Part shown: piece after piece, positions 20,820 to 27,855 of the stretch
How the letters are laid out: the number at the start of each line of letters is the position of its first letter
Position numbering within the stretch: position 1 is the first letter of the stretch
Assembly (NCBI GenBank): GCA_041498815.1
Contig: JBGQJC010000034.1
Location: forward strand, 1-28,471
Source: DATDPM01 sp041498815
GTDB taxonomy: Bacteria > Pseudomonadota > Alphaproteobacteria > DATDPM01
Length of the DNA stretch: 28,471 bases
Reading direction: 5' to 3'
Notes under the pieces: generated by a model
What the model was told of the DNA's origin: nothing
Databases searched by the model: none
Seen by the model: only the letters and a program-made list of their open reading frames with translations
Made by a program: the position numbers and the translations under genes

Positions 20820-21380
20820 TCAGTCGCCGCTTTTGAGCAGGGCGTCGATTTCGTCTTGGGTCTTGGCGTTTCCGGGCAACTGCGGCCCGCGCAGCAGATC
20901 GGCGTCCGAGGCCGGCCGCCGCGGCGCGGCGATAGCACCCGGCTGTCCGGCGCCGAACGCGTTGACCAGCGATTCGATCTTGGTTTCGATGGTCTTGAGC
21001 GCCGTCACGATCTTGCCGATGCGCTGGCCGGTGATGTCCTGGAAGTTGCAGGCCTCATATATGCGTGTCACCGCATCGGCGATCTGCATGCCGGGCTCGA
21101 CTTCGAGCTTGCCCGCGATGGCCTCGATTTTTTCGGCCGAGTCCAGGATCGCGCCGGTCGCTTCCTCGGTGTGGGCGACAATGGCGTCCAATTCGTCCGT
21201 CGCCTCGCGGATGTGCTTGTTGCGGATTTCGTCCGGGCACAACGCCGCGATTTCGCGCTTGGCGGAATGGATGTAATGGACCAAGGCTTCGAGTTCTTGT
21301 TGGATCTTGAGATCGGCGGGAGCCGCCGCGGGGGACGGTACGTTACCTTCGGGCCGCGATGGATTGGAAGCGGCGGTCAT
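20820..21380 (-). CDS. cheZ: CheZ, CheY-phosphate phosphatase
   Basis: CheZ dephosphorylates CheY-P and ends the switch signal. The 186-residue protein is mainly two long helices with the catalytic segment CNFQDITGQRIGKIV; Asp115 and Gln119 have the same spacing as the E. coli catalytic pair Asp143/Gln147. The last residues, TQDEIDALLKSGD, look like the CheY-binding motif at the N-terminus of FliM, and probably tether CheY as the C-terminal peptide of E. coli CheZ does. The ATG at 21380 has AAAGGGG upstream; the frame is open to 21455 but that would overlap cheY. It follows cheY by 22 bp. Confidence 0.92.
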   Translation of the reverse strand: MTAASNPSRPEGNVPSPAAAPADLKIQQELEALVHYIHSAKREIAALCPDEIRNKHIREATDELDAIVAHTEEATGAILDSAEKIEAIAGKLEVEPGMQIADAVTRIYEACNFQDITGQRIGKIVTALKTIETKIESLVNAFGAGQPGAIAAPRRPASDADLLRGPQLPGNAKTQDEIDALLKSGD

Positions 21381-21402
21381 GCGCACCCCTTTGCCGCTGC
21401 CA

Positions 21403-21792
21403 CTATGAAAATTGGCCGATGACGCTTTCGAGCTTGGTCTTGAGGGTGGCGGCATTGAACGGCTTGACGATGTAATTGTTGACCCCGGCTTCCTTGGCGG
21501 CGACCACGTTGTCGGTCTTGCTTTCGGCCGTGATCATGATGAAGGGCGTGTCCTTGAGCTTCGTGTCCTTGCGCACCTCGCGCAGCAACTGCAGGCCCGT
21601 CATCGGCTCCATATTCCAGTCGGAAATGACGAGCCCGTAGGGCTTGTCGCGAAGCTTTTGCAGCGCATCGCCGCCATCGCTCGCTTCGTCGACATTATCG
21701 AACCCCAACTGCTTCAGCAGATTGCGGATGATGCGGAGCATCGTCTTGTAATCATCCACAATGAGGATGTTCATGTTCTTGTCGACGGACAT
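21403..21792 (-). CDS. cheY: CheY, chemotaxis response regulator
   Basis: CheY carries the chemotaxis signal to FliM at the flagellar switch. The 129-residue single-domain receiver has all active-site residues: Asp13-Asp14 (IVDDYKTMLR), phospho-acceptor Asp58 (VISDWNM), Thr88 (MITAES) and Lys110 (IVKPF). The sequence LRIIRNLLKQLGFDNVDEASDGGDAL and the WNMEPMTGLQLL loop are typical of CheY of the CheZ-containing type. A strong Shine-Dalgarno (GAAGGGAG) precedes the ATG at 21792, and a perfect CtrA box lies 55 bp upstream. It is the first gene of the cheY-cheZ-MotB-like pair-TPR operon. Confidence 0.97.
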   Translation of the reverse strand: MSVDKNMNILIVDDYKTMLRIIRNLLKQLGFDNVDEASDGGDALQKLRDKPYGLVISDWNMEPMTGLQLLREVRKDTKLKDTPFIMITAESKTDNVVAAKEAGVNNYIVKPFNAATLKTKLESVIGQFS

Positions 21793-21847
21793 CGCTCACT
21801 CCCTTCGGCGCGGCTCTAAGGCCTCCGGAAAACTAGTCGCGTAACGG

Positions 21848-21862
21848 TTAACGTTACGTTAA
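21848..21862 (-). promoter_or_regulatory. perfect CtrA-type box upstream of cheY
   Basis: The sequence TTAACGTTACGTTAA matches TTAA-N7-TTAA exactly and is nearly self-complementary. It sits in the 88-bp gap between the MotE-like stop and the cheY start, 55 bp upstream of the cheY ATG, a suitable distance for a CtrA-activated promoter. It suggests that the cheY-cheZ-MotB-like operon has its own cell-cycle-linked promoter. Confidence 0.65.
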
Positions 21863-21880
21863 GCGGACGGTGTCGGCGCT

Positions 21881-22873
21881 TTAGCTGGGGCCGCGCTCCG
21901 CGGCTTGCGAGATCTCGTGGCGGCGCGCGAGTTCGTCGGTGATATCTTTCGCCTTGGTCGGATTCACATTGGCCAAAATCGGGGCGACTTTGGCTTCTTT
22001 CATCCGTTCGACGATTTCGAGCAATGTATCCATGTCGAGTTGCTCGAAGATCGGGGCGGCATCCTTGGGCTTCATGTTCTCGTAAATCTTGACCAGGCTC
22101 TTGAGCTTCGCCGCTTCCTGGTCGTTGTAGTTCTTGAGCAGACCCTGAATCTTGCCCTGCAAGTCCTTGAGTTCGGCGATTTTTTCATCCACCCGCTTTT
22201 GGCCCGCGGCGAGCATTCCTTCGCGCGTTTCGATCGCCTTATCGCGCGCATCGAGCTCGTCGCGGCGTTTGGAGAGCTCCTGGAGCGTCGCCACCTCGGC
22301 GTCGCTGTAGAGGTCGTCATCGGGCGCCTTCGCTTTCGCCCTATCCGTTTGGACAGGAGCGGCGCCCGGTCCGGCTGCGGCCGGAGCAGGTTCCGCGGCG
22401 GCGGACGACGCCGGCGCTTGGGCCGGCGTAGCACTTGTCGCGGCATCCGGCGTTGCGTTTGCCGCCGGAGCAGGATTGGGCGTTGGCGCGGCACCAAGAG
22501 TGCCGGGCGAAGTTTGCGCGGCGGCCGGCGTTTGCCCCGGGCTTGGCGCGGGCGCTTGAGTTTGCGCGGGAGTTTGCGCCGGGCTTTGCGCGGCGGCTTG
22601 CGCGGGCGGTGCGGCGGGCGGCGGCGTTTGCGCGGGTGCAGGAGCTTGCGCCTGCGGCGCGGCGGGCGGTGCGGCGGGCGGCGGCGTTTGCGCGGCGGCT
22701 GGATTTGCCGCCGGCTCTCCGGCTTTGGGCTTGCCGGCTTTCGGCACATCGGCGGCTTGGGAAGCTGCCACCGAAACGGCGCCGACCATCTGTCCCAGGC
22801 CCTGCCACAGATCGGCCAAGCGCACCGTCAGCATCAGGGCCGCGGCGAAGACGGTGAGGAGAAGGACCCGCAT
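21881..22873 (-). CDS. MotE-like periplasmic/flagellar protein with MgtE-N-type domain
   Basis: The 330-residue protein has an N-terminal hydrophobic segment (MRVLLLTVFAAALMLTVRLADL) that acts as a signal or anchor. A Pro/Ala/Gln-rich linker of about 125 residues follows, then a coiled coil (ELSKRRDELDARDKAIETREGML) and a C-terminal helical domain with IYENMKPKDAAPIFEQLDMDTLLEIVERMKEAKVAPILANVNPTKAKDITDELARR. That C-terminal pattern is shared by FliG, MgtE N-domains and proteins named MotE in alphaproteobacteria. Its position after fliL, fliM and the DUF6468-like gene supports a flagellar role. The linker is longer than I would expect for the family. The start is 2 bp after the upstream stop. 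Confidence 0.85.
   Translation of the reverse strand: MRVLLLTVFAAALMLTVRLADLWQGLGQMVGAVSVAASQAADVPKAGKPKAGEPAANPAAAQTPPPAAPPAAPQAQAPAPAQTPPPAAPPAQAAAQSPAQTPAQTQAPAPSPGQTPAAAQTSPGTLGAAPTPNPAPAANATPDAATSATPAQAPASSAAAEPAPAAAGPGAAPVQTDRAKAKAPDDDLYSDAEVATLQELSKRRDELDARDKAIETREGMLAAGQKRVDEKIAELKDLQGKIQGLLKNYNDQEAAKLKSLVKIYENMKPKDAAPIFEQLDMDTLLEIVERMKEAKVAPILANVNPTKAKDITDELARRHEISQAAERGPS
22602..22695 (-). repeat. 60-bp-period repeat in the MotE-like linker
   Basis: A 34-bp sequence at 22602-22635 recurs exactly at 22662-22695, 60 bp later. It encodes the repeated peptide AQTPPPAAPPA inside the Pro/Ala-rich linker. The 60-bp period equals 20 codons, so expansion or loss would keep the frame. Confidence 0.85.
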
Positions 22874-22875
22874 GA

Positions 22876-23298
22876 TCAGCGTGCCTGCTCGAGAGCCGCC
22901 AGCAAGTCGCGCTCGGCCTTGGACAGATTCCGCAGCACGGGGGGCGCCACCGCAATCGGCGCGCCGGAGCGGGCCGGGCGGCTGGAGGCGATCTTGTCGC
23001 CGAGCTCGGTAACCATGCGCCCGCCCCGCTCGGTCACGAAGGCGAGATCGTCGCGCAACGCCCGGGCCTCGCCGATGCGCTCGGAAAGCGCGGTTGCGGT
23101 GTCCTGCCCGGCCTCCTTGAGGCGCGCGATTCCGGCTTCGGTCTGGTGCGCCGCTTCGTTGAATTTCGCCAAGACATCGCGCAGCTCGGCTTCGTTGCGG
23201 CGCAGCGCCGCAAGCTTGCGGTTGAGCACGACGCAGAACCAGATGGTGGCGGAAAGCAAGCCCGCGACCGCGACATCGAGGATCACGAGCAGCGTCAT
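22876..23298 (-). CDS. flagellar-operon membrane protein (DUF6468-like)
   Basis: The 140-residue protein has one N-terminal membrane helix (LLVILDVAVAGLLSATIWFCVVL) followed by a long coiled coil (NRKLAALRRNEAELRDVLAKFNEAAHQTEAGIARLKEAG) and a C-terminal LSKAERDLLAALEQAR. This plan matches the alphaproteobacterial family I know as DUF6468, found next to fliM; the family name is from memory. Its start overlaps the fliM stop by 4 bp and its stop is 2 bp before the MotE-like start, so all three are coupled. A role in stator or basal-body assembly is likely from context but not shown. Confidence 0.8.
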   Translation of the reverse strand: MTLLVILDVAVAGLLSATIWFCVVLNRKLAALRRNEAELRDVLAKFNEAAHQTEAGIARLKEAGQDTATALSERIGEARALRDDLAFVTERGGRMVTELGDKIASSRPARSGAPIAVAPPVLRNLSKAERDLLAALEQAR

Positions 23299-24392
23299 TC
23301 GTGTTCCTCATTGAGCAGGCGGTCGATGCGGATCGCGATGTGGCGGCCTCTTCGCCCGACCTTTCCCGTGAACATCTGGACCTCGCCGCAGCGAAGCACG
23401 ATTTCGGCATCGGCGGTGGCGTTGAGCACGAGGCGCGAGCCCACCTGCCAGTTCACGACCTCGCCCAGCGGCACGTCTTGTTGATCGAGCACGGCGCCGA
23501 TTTGGACATCGGTGAGCCACAGCTCGGAGACGAGATGGCTTTCCCAGATCGAATCGCGGCCGAATTTTTCGCCCATGAACATCTGAAGGAGAAGCTCCCG
23601 CACCGGCTCCAGCGTCGCATAGGGGATGATCAGGTCCATGCGCCCGCCGCGGTCTTCCATGTCGATGCGAAGCCGGGCCACGATCGCGGCATTGGACTGG
23701 CGCGCGATGGTGGCGAAGCGCGGATTGGTTTCCAACCGGTCGAAGCGGAAGGTGACGGGGCTCAAGGGATCGAAGGCGGCCGATAGATCGGAAAGCACGA
23801 CGTAGATCATGCGCTCGACGAGCGTGCGCTCGATCGTCGTGTAGGGGCGGCCTTCGATGCGCATGGTGGCGGTGCCGCGGCGCCCGCCCAGGAGCACGTC
23901 CACGATCGAATAGATGAGCGAGCTGTCCACCGTCACCAGCCCGAAGTTGTCCCATTCCTCGGCCTTGAACACCGAGAGCATCGCCGGCAAGGGGATGCTG
24001 TTGAGGTAGTCGCCGAAGCGGGCCGAGGCGATGTTGTCGAGCGAGACCTCGACGTTGTCGCCGGTGAAATTGCGCAAGCTCGTGGACATCATGCGCACCA
24101 GCCGGTCGAACACGACCTCGAGCATGGGCAGGCGCTCGTAGGAGACGAGGGCGCTGTTGACGATCGCCCGTATTCCGGAGCTTTCGCTCTGGCCCGCGCC
24201 CATGTCGTCGAAGCCGAGCAGGCTGTCGATTTCGTTCTGATTGAGGACCCGGGTCGATTGGCCTTGTTCCGCGCCCGCGGCGGGAGCGGCCGTATCTTCC
24301 CCGCCGTCAGACATGGCGGCCCATTCCGCCGCCATGCGTTCTTCCTCGGTCGGTTCCTTCGCCGGCTGTTCTTTGATAGCTGCTTCGGCCAT
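23295..24392 (-). CDS. fliM: FliM, flagellar motor switch protein
   Basis: FliM forms the C-ring with FliG and FliN and binds CheY-P. The 365-residue protein contains the CheY-binding motif NQNEIDSLLGFDD at residues 51-63, the middle domain with VVFDRLVRMMSTSLRNFTGDNVEV and GLVTVDSSLIYSIVDVLLGGRRG, and a C-terminal SpoA domain ending GRRGRHIAIRIDRLLNEEHE. The motif normally lies within the first 20 residues; here it follows an acidic, Ala-rich extension of about 47 residues that includes ERMAAEWAAMSD, resembling the N-terminal peptide of FliN. It lies 31 bp after fliL and overlaps the DUF6468-like gene by 4 bp. Confidence 0.96.
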   Translation of the reverse strand: MAEAAIKEQPAKEPTEEERMAAEWAAMSDGGEDTAAPAAGAEQGQSTRVLNQNEIDSLLGFDDMGAGQSESSGIRAIVNSALVSYERLPMLEVVFDRLVRMMSTSLRNFTGDNVEVSLDNIASARFGDYLNSIPLPAMLSVFKAEEWDNFGLVTVDSSLIYSIVDVLLGGRRGTATMRIEGRPYTTIERTLVERMIYVVLSDLSAAFDPLSPVTFRFDRLETNPRFATIARQSNAAIVARLRIDMEDRGGRMDLIIPYATLEPVRELLLQMFMGEKFGRDSIWESHLVSELWLTDVQIGAVLDQQDVPLGEVVNWQVGSRLVLNATADAEIVLRCGEVQMFTGKVGRRGRHIAIRIDRLLNEEHE

Positions 24393-24423
24393 CCCGTCTC
24401 CGTTTGCGCGCGATCGCCGCCCG

Positions 24424-24975
24424 TTACTGGATCAACATTTCCTTGAACAGGACGTCTTTGACCTCGGCCGGCTGCGCCGCGGTCTGCGCCCGCATCAGCA
24501 AATCCTCGCGCAGGCGATAAAGGCCGGCGGAGCCGCGCAGGTCTTCGGCGCGGAGCTCGCGCAGGTAAACCTGGAAGTTATCGACGACGCGCGGCAGCAC
24601 CTGTTCCATCGTCTTCAGGTCTTCCTGTTTGCCCAGTTCGAGCGCGACCTTCAGCTTCAGGAAACTGGTGCGCTTGCCCGCCGTATTCAAATTGACGAGG
24701 AGGTCGGGGATGTCGAAGAAGATCGCGGTGCGCACCGGCTCGGCGTCTTTCTTGGCTTGTTCTTCGGCGGCCTTGTCGCCACCCCCCAAGAACCCCATGA
24801 AGTAGGCGCCGGCGGTTCCGCCGCCGCCGAGCACCACCAGGAGCGGGAGCACGATGAAGAGGATGATTCGTTTGCCGCTCCATTTCTTTGACGGCGGCGC
24901 TTCCGCGCCTTCCGTCTCCGGGGCATCGGCATCTTTCACGTCCTTCGCGGCTTTCGCTGCGGCTTGTTCCGCCAT
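24424..24975 (-). CDS. fliL: FliL, stator-associated basal body protein
   Basis: FliL is a single-pass inner-membrane protein that forms a ring around stator units and supports torque. The 183-residue product has a charged cytoplasmic N-terminus, one helix (RIILFIVLPLLVVLGGGG), and a periplasmic domain with FFDIPDLLVNLNTAGKRTSFLKLKVALEL and the C-terminal LREDLLMRAQTAAQPAEVKDVLFKEMLIQ, the conserved FliL ending. The ATG at 24975 has AGGA about 10 bases upstream. It is the first gene of the fliL-fliM-DUF6468-like-MotE-like operon and is divergent from flgF. Confidence 0.95.
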   Translation of the reverse strand: MAEQAAAKAAKDVKDADAPETEGAEAPPSKKWSGKRIILFIVLPLLVVLGGGGTAGAYFMGFLGGGDKAAEEQAKKDAEPVRTAIFFDIPDLLVNLNTAGKRTSFLKLKVALELGKQEDLKTMEQVLPRVVDNFQVYLRELRAEDLRGSAGLYRLREDLLMRAQTAAQPAEVKDVLFKEMLIQ

Positions 24976-25082
24976 GATGATGGAATCCTGTCGATCCGTG
25001 GCCGCCCCATCTGGCCCACGGCCGATGCTTTTGGCTCGCGCCGCGGGGCGCCACCGGCATAGGCACCCTAGACCGGTTTTAG

Positions 25083-25097
25083 TTAACGAGAGGTTGA
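25083..25097 (-). promoter_or_regulatory. degenerate CtrA-type box upstream of fliL
   Basis: The plus strand reads TTAA, seven bases, TTGA, one mismatch from TTAA-N7-TTAA. It is 108 bp upstream of the fliL ATG. In Caulobacter the fliL-fliM operon is a CtrA target, which makes this assignment reasonable. Confidence 0.45.
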
Positions 25098-25126
25098 AGC
25101 GGGCCCCGGCCTGGAGCCGCCGGCAA

Positions 25127-25154
25127 CCGGCAAAGCCTGCCCGGCAAAGCCTGC
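25127..25154 (+). promoter_or_regulatory. tandem 14-bp dyads, candidate sigma-54 enhancer
   Basis: The 14-bp unit CCGGCAAAGCCTGC occurs twice in direct succession, with a partial CCGGCAA before it. Each unit with its flank forms a GGCA-N5-TGCC dyad. The pair lies about 103-130 bp upstream of the transcript start expected from the sigma-54 promoter, the usual distance for a bound enhancer protein such as FlbD. The identity of the regulator is inferred. Confidence 0.55.
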
Positions 25155-25229
25155 CGTTAATGGGGGTTAACGCTTCGGCCGCTTATGGCGATGCTCCCGG
25201 CAAATCGCGGATTTCCGGGGCCCCTCGCC

Positions 25230-25246
25230 TTGGCACGGGTCGTGCA
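25230..25246 (+). promoter_or_regulatory. sigma-54 promoter of the flgFGAH operon
   Basis: TTGGCACGGGTCGTGCA matches the -24/-12 consensus TTGGCACG-N4-TTGCA at all positions but one, with exactly 10 bases between the GG and GC. The transcript would begin near 25257, about 30 bases before the ATG of flgF. Confidence 0.85.
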
Positions 25247-25287
25247 GCGGGAGGTTCGACAAATTGCGAGTCGAGCTAATTCCGGAC

Positions 25288-26028
25288 ATGGAAAACGCAT
25301 CCTTTGTGGCCCTATCCCGGCAGATGGTGTTGCAGCGTCAGATGGATCTGATCGCCAACAACATCGCCAACATTTCGACCCCCGCCTTCAAGGGCGAGCG
25401 GATGGTGTTCATCGAGTATCTGGCGAAAACCGACGACAGCCAGAACCTGTCTTATGTCGAAGACATCGGCCAGGTGCGCGACACCGCCGAGGGCTCGATG
25501 ACGCCGACGGGAAATACCTTCGACCTCGGAATCAAGGGCAACGGCTATTTCACGGTCGATACGCCGAACGGCCAACGCTATACGCGCAACGGCCGGTTCA
25601 CGTTGGATGGAACCGGGCGGCTCACCACCAGCGACGGGTATGCGCTGCTCGATTCGAACAACCAGCCGATCGTGGTGCCCGAAGACGCGAACGGCGTCGT
25701 GGTTTCCGAGGACGGCACGGTTTCGGCAGGCGCCAGCGACTCGACCACGACCACGAACCAGATCGGACGGATCAAGCTCGCCAGCTTCGCCAACGACCAG
25801 GATCTGAGTATGACCGGAAACGGACTTTACAGCACCGATCAGCCGCCCCAACCGGCGCCGGATGCTTCGGTTCTCCAAGGCATGGTGGAAGAATCGAATG
25901 TCCAGCCGGTGATCGAGATCACCCGCATGATCGCGGCGCATCGCGCCTTCGACGCCACGCAGAATTTGATTCAGACCGACGACGACATGGAGCGCGAAGC
26001 GATCGATAAGCTTACGCGCACGAGTTAG
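25288..26028 (+). CDS. flgF: FlgF, proximal rod protein
   Basis: FlgF is a rod subunit between FlgC and FlgG. The 246-residue product carries the rod-family motif QMVLQRQMDLIANNIANISTPAFKGER and the internal LGIKGNGYFTVDTPNGQRYTRNGRFTLDGTGRLTTSDGYALLD, and ends with the C-terminal VQPVIEITRMIAAHRAFDATQNLI. I choose the ATG at 25288: a TTG at 25264 would add 8 residues but lies only about 7 bases after the expected sigma-54 transcript start, leaving no room for a ribosome binding site. It is followed by flgG after 38 bp. Confidence 0.95.
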   Translation: MENASFVALSRQMVLQRQMDLIANNIANISTPAFKGERMVFIEYLAKTDDSQNLSYVEDIGQVRDTAEGSMTPTGNTFDLGIKGNGYFTVDTPNGQRYTRNGRFTLDGTGRLTTSDGYALLDSNNQPIVVPEDANGVVVSEDGTVSAGASDSTTTTNQIGRIKLASFANDQDLSMTGNGLYSTDQPPQPAPDASVLQGMVEESNVQPVIEITRMIAAHRAFDATQNLIQTDDDMEREAIDKLTRTS

Positions 26029-26066
26029 AAGCGAAACCGCATTCAGGAATATAAGGGAAGCGACTC

Positions 26067-26852
26067 ATGAGAGCCTTGAACATCGCCGCCACCGGCATGC
26101 TGGCCCAGCAACTCAATGTCGAGGTGATCTCCAACAATATCGCCAACATGAACACCACCGCCTTCAAGCGGCAGCGGGCCGAGTTCCAGGACCTGCTGTA
26201 TCAGGATCAGCGGCGCGTCGGATCGACGTCGTCGGACACCGGAACCATCGTGCCGTCCGGCATCCAGCTTGGCTTGGGCGTGCGCACCGCGGCGGTGTAC
26301 CGCATGACCGGCCAGGGCCAGATCATCACCACCGAGAACAGCCTGGATCTCGCGGTTCAGGGCAAGGGCTATTTCCAGGTCGAGCTGCCGAGCGGGCAAA
26401 CCTCCTACACCAGGGCCGGGTCGTTCCAGTTGAGCCCGCAGGGCCAGATCGTGACCGCGAACGGCTACACCGTGCTTCCGGGCATCACCATCCCGACCGA
26501 TGCCGTCGACGTGACCGTGAATGCGAGCGGCGAGGTCCAAGTGACGCTGGCCGGCCAAGTGCAGCCGCAGACGGTCGGGCAGCTCGAGCTCGCGAACTTT
26601 CCCAACGAAGTGGGCCTCCAGGCGCTGGGCGACAATTTGTTCGCCGAAACGCCGGCGTCCGGCAATCCCACCACCGGCGTGGCGGGCTCGACCGGATTCG
26701 GGACCGTGCTGCAGGGATTCCTCGAGACCTCGAACGTGGACGTGGTCCAGGAGATCACCAATTTGATCCGCGCCCAGCGCGCTTATGAGATGAATTCGAA
26801 GGTGATCGAGACCAGCGACCAGATGCTGCAGACCATGTCGCAGCTGCATTAG
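26067..26852 (+). CDS. flgG: FlgG, distal rod protein
   Basis: FlgG is the main distal rod subunit. The 261-residue length is the usual size. It begins MRALNIAATGMLAQQLNVEVISNNIANMNTTAFKRQRAEFQDLLYQ and contains the signature LAVQGKGYFQVELPSGQTSYTRAGSFQLSPQGQIVTANGYTVLPGI, with the C-terminal EITNLIRAQRAYEMNSKVIETSDQMLQT typical of FlgG. AAGGGAAG precedes the ATG. It sits between flgF and flgA in the flgFGAH order common in alphaproteobacteria. Confidence 0.97.
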   Translation: MRALNIAATGMLAQQLNVEVISNNIANMNTTAFKRQRAEFQDLLYQDQRRVGSTSSDTGTIVPSGIQLGLGVRTAAVYRMTGQGQIITTENSLDLAVQGKGYFQVELPSGQTSYTRAGSFQLSPQGQIVTANGYTVLPGITIPTDAVDVTVNASGEVQVTLAGQVQPQTVGQLELANFPNEVGLQALGDNLFAETPASGNPTTGVAGSTGFGTVLQGFLETSNVDVVQEITNLIRAQRAYEMNSKVIETSDQMLQTMSQLH

Positions 26853-26863
26853 GAGTTTTCGCG

Positions 26864-27844
26864 ATGACCCGTTCCGCCGCACTCATTATCGCAGCACTTC
26901 TGAGCTTCGCGTTCACGCCCCACGCGGTTTTCGCGGCCGCGCTCGTTTTGCGCGACACGGTGACGGTGGACGACAACAGCGTGAGCCTCGGCGACCTGTT
27001 CGACGGGGCGGCGGAGAAGGCGGACGTGGTGGTGGCCCCGGCGCCGAAAATCGGCCGCCAGGCGGTTTACGACGCAACCTGGCTTGCCAATGTGGCGCGC
27101 ATCAATGGACTCGATTGGCAGCCCACGTCGCAGACCGACCATGTGACGGTGGAGCGCAACGGCCATGTGGTGCCGGGGGCCGAGATCGAAGGGGCGTTGA
27201 AGACCGAGGTGAGCGGGCGTTTTGCCGGACAAGGCACCGCCAAGCAGGTGCAGGTCAGCCTCGATAACCGCAACGTGCCGCTTTATTCCGACCCGGACGC
27301 GAGATCCGACATCCAGGTCCGCGATTTCTGGATGGACAAGGCGGGCGGGAGATTCACCGCCACCATTGCCGCGAGCGACGACGCGGGCGCCCAAGTGGTC
27401 AAGGTTTCGGGGCGCCTTTTCGAAGTCACATCGGTTCCGGTTCTGACGCACCGCCTGGGTGCCAGCGAAGTCGTGGCCCCCGGCGACATCCGCTTCGTCG
27501 AGATGCGCAGCGACGTGATCAACCGCGACGTCATCACCGATCCGGACGCGCTCATCGGCATGGTCCCGCGCCGCCAGGTAACGGAAAACGTGCCGCTGCG
27601 CGCCTCCGATTTCCGCGCCCCCGTGGTGGTGGCGAAAGGAAGCCTCGTCACCATGGTGATGCAGACGCCCTATTTGCTTTTGACCTCTCAGGGCCGCGCG
27701 GTCGAAGACGGCGCGCTTGGCCAGGCGATCCGGGTGATGAACACCCAGAGCAAGACCACGGTCGACGCCGTGGTCGACGGCCCCTCGCGGGTTCTGGTCC
27801 GGACCGGCGCCGCCCAGGCTACCGCCGAAATGAACGCCCGATGA
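26864..27844 (+). CDS. flgA: FlgA, P-ring assembly chaperone
   Basis: FlgA is a periplasmic chaperone for P-ring formation by FlgI. The 326-residue protein starts with a Sec signal peptide (MTRSAALIIAALLSFAFTPHAVFAA). Its C-terminal part has an SAF-type domain with VLTHRLGASEVVAPGDIRFVEMRSDVINRDVITDPDALIGMVPRRQVTENVPLRASDFRAP, followed by the FlgA end GALGQAIRVMNTQSKTTVDAVVDGPSRVLV. It is longer than the E. coli protein (219), as is usual in alphaproteobacteria. AGGAG precedes the ATG by 7 bases; it lies 11 bp after flgG. Confidence 0.94.
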   Translation: MTRSAALIIAALLSFAFTPHAVFAAALVLRDTVTVDDNSVSLGDLFDGAAEKADVVVAPAPKIGRQAVYDATWLANVARINGLDWQPTSQTDHVTVERNGHVVPGAEIEGALKTEVSGRFAGQGTAKQVQVSLDNRNVPLYSDPDARSDIQVRDFWMDKAGGRFTATIAASDDAGAQVVKVSGRLFEVTSVPVLTHRLGASEVVAPGDIRFVEMRSDVINRDVITDPDALIGMVPRRQVTENVPLRASDFRAPVVVAKGSLVTMVMQTPYLLLTSQGRAVEDGALGQAIRVMNTQSKTTVDAVVDGPSRVLVRTGAAQATAEMNAR

Positions 27845-27855
27845 GGAGAACCCGG

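Larger units (their letters stand above)
24976..25287. promoter_or_regulatory. divergent fliL/flgF control region
   Basis: This 312-bp gap holds no convincing gene. It contains a CtrA-like box (25083-25097), two tandem dyads (25127-25154) and a strong sigma-54 promoter (25230-25246) facing flgF. The CtrA-like box is 108 bp from fliL and the dyads lie 103-130 bp upstream of the predicted flgF transcript start, so both operons can be controlled from this region. Confidence 0.7.

Noticed and set aside
25157..25170. TTAA-N6-TTAA next to the tandem dyads, as a possible CtrA box
   Set aside because: The spacer is 6 rather than 7, which would put the half-sites out of phase; the site at 25083-25097 has the right spacing.
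25264..25287. TTG start adding eight residues to FlgF
   Set aside because: It would lie about 7 bases after the transcript start expected from the sigma-54 promoter, with no space for a ribosome binding site.
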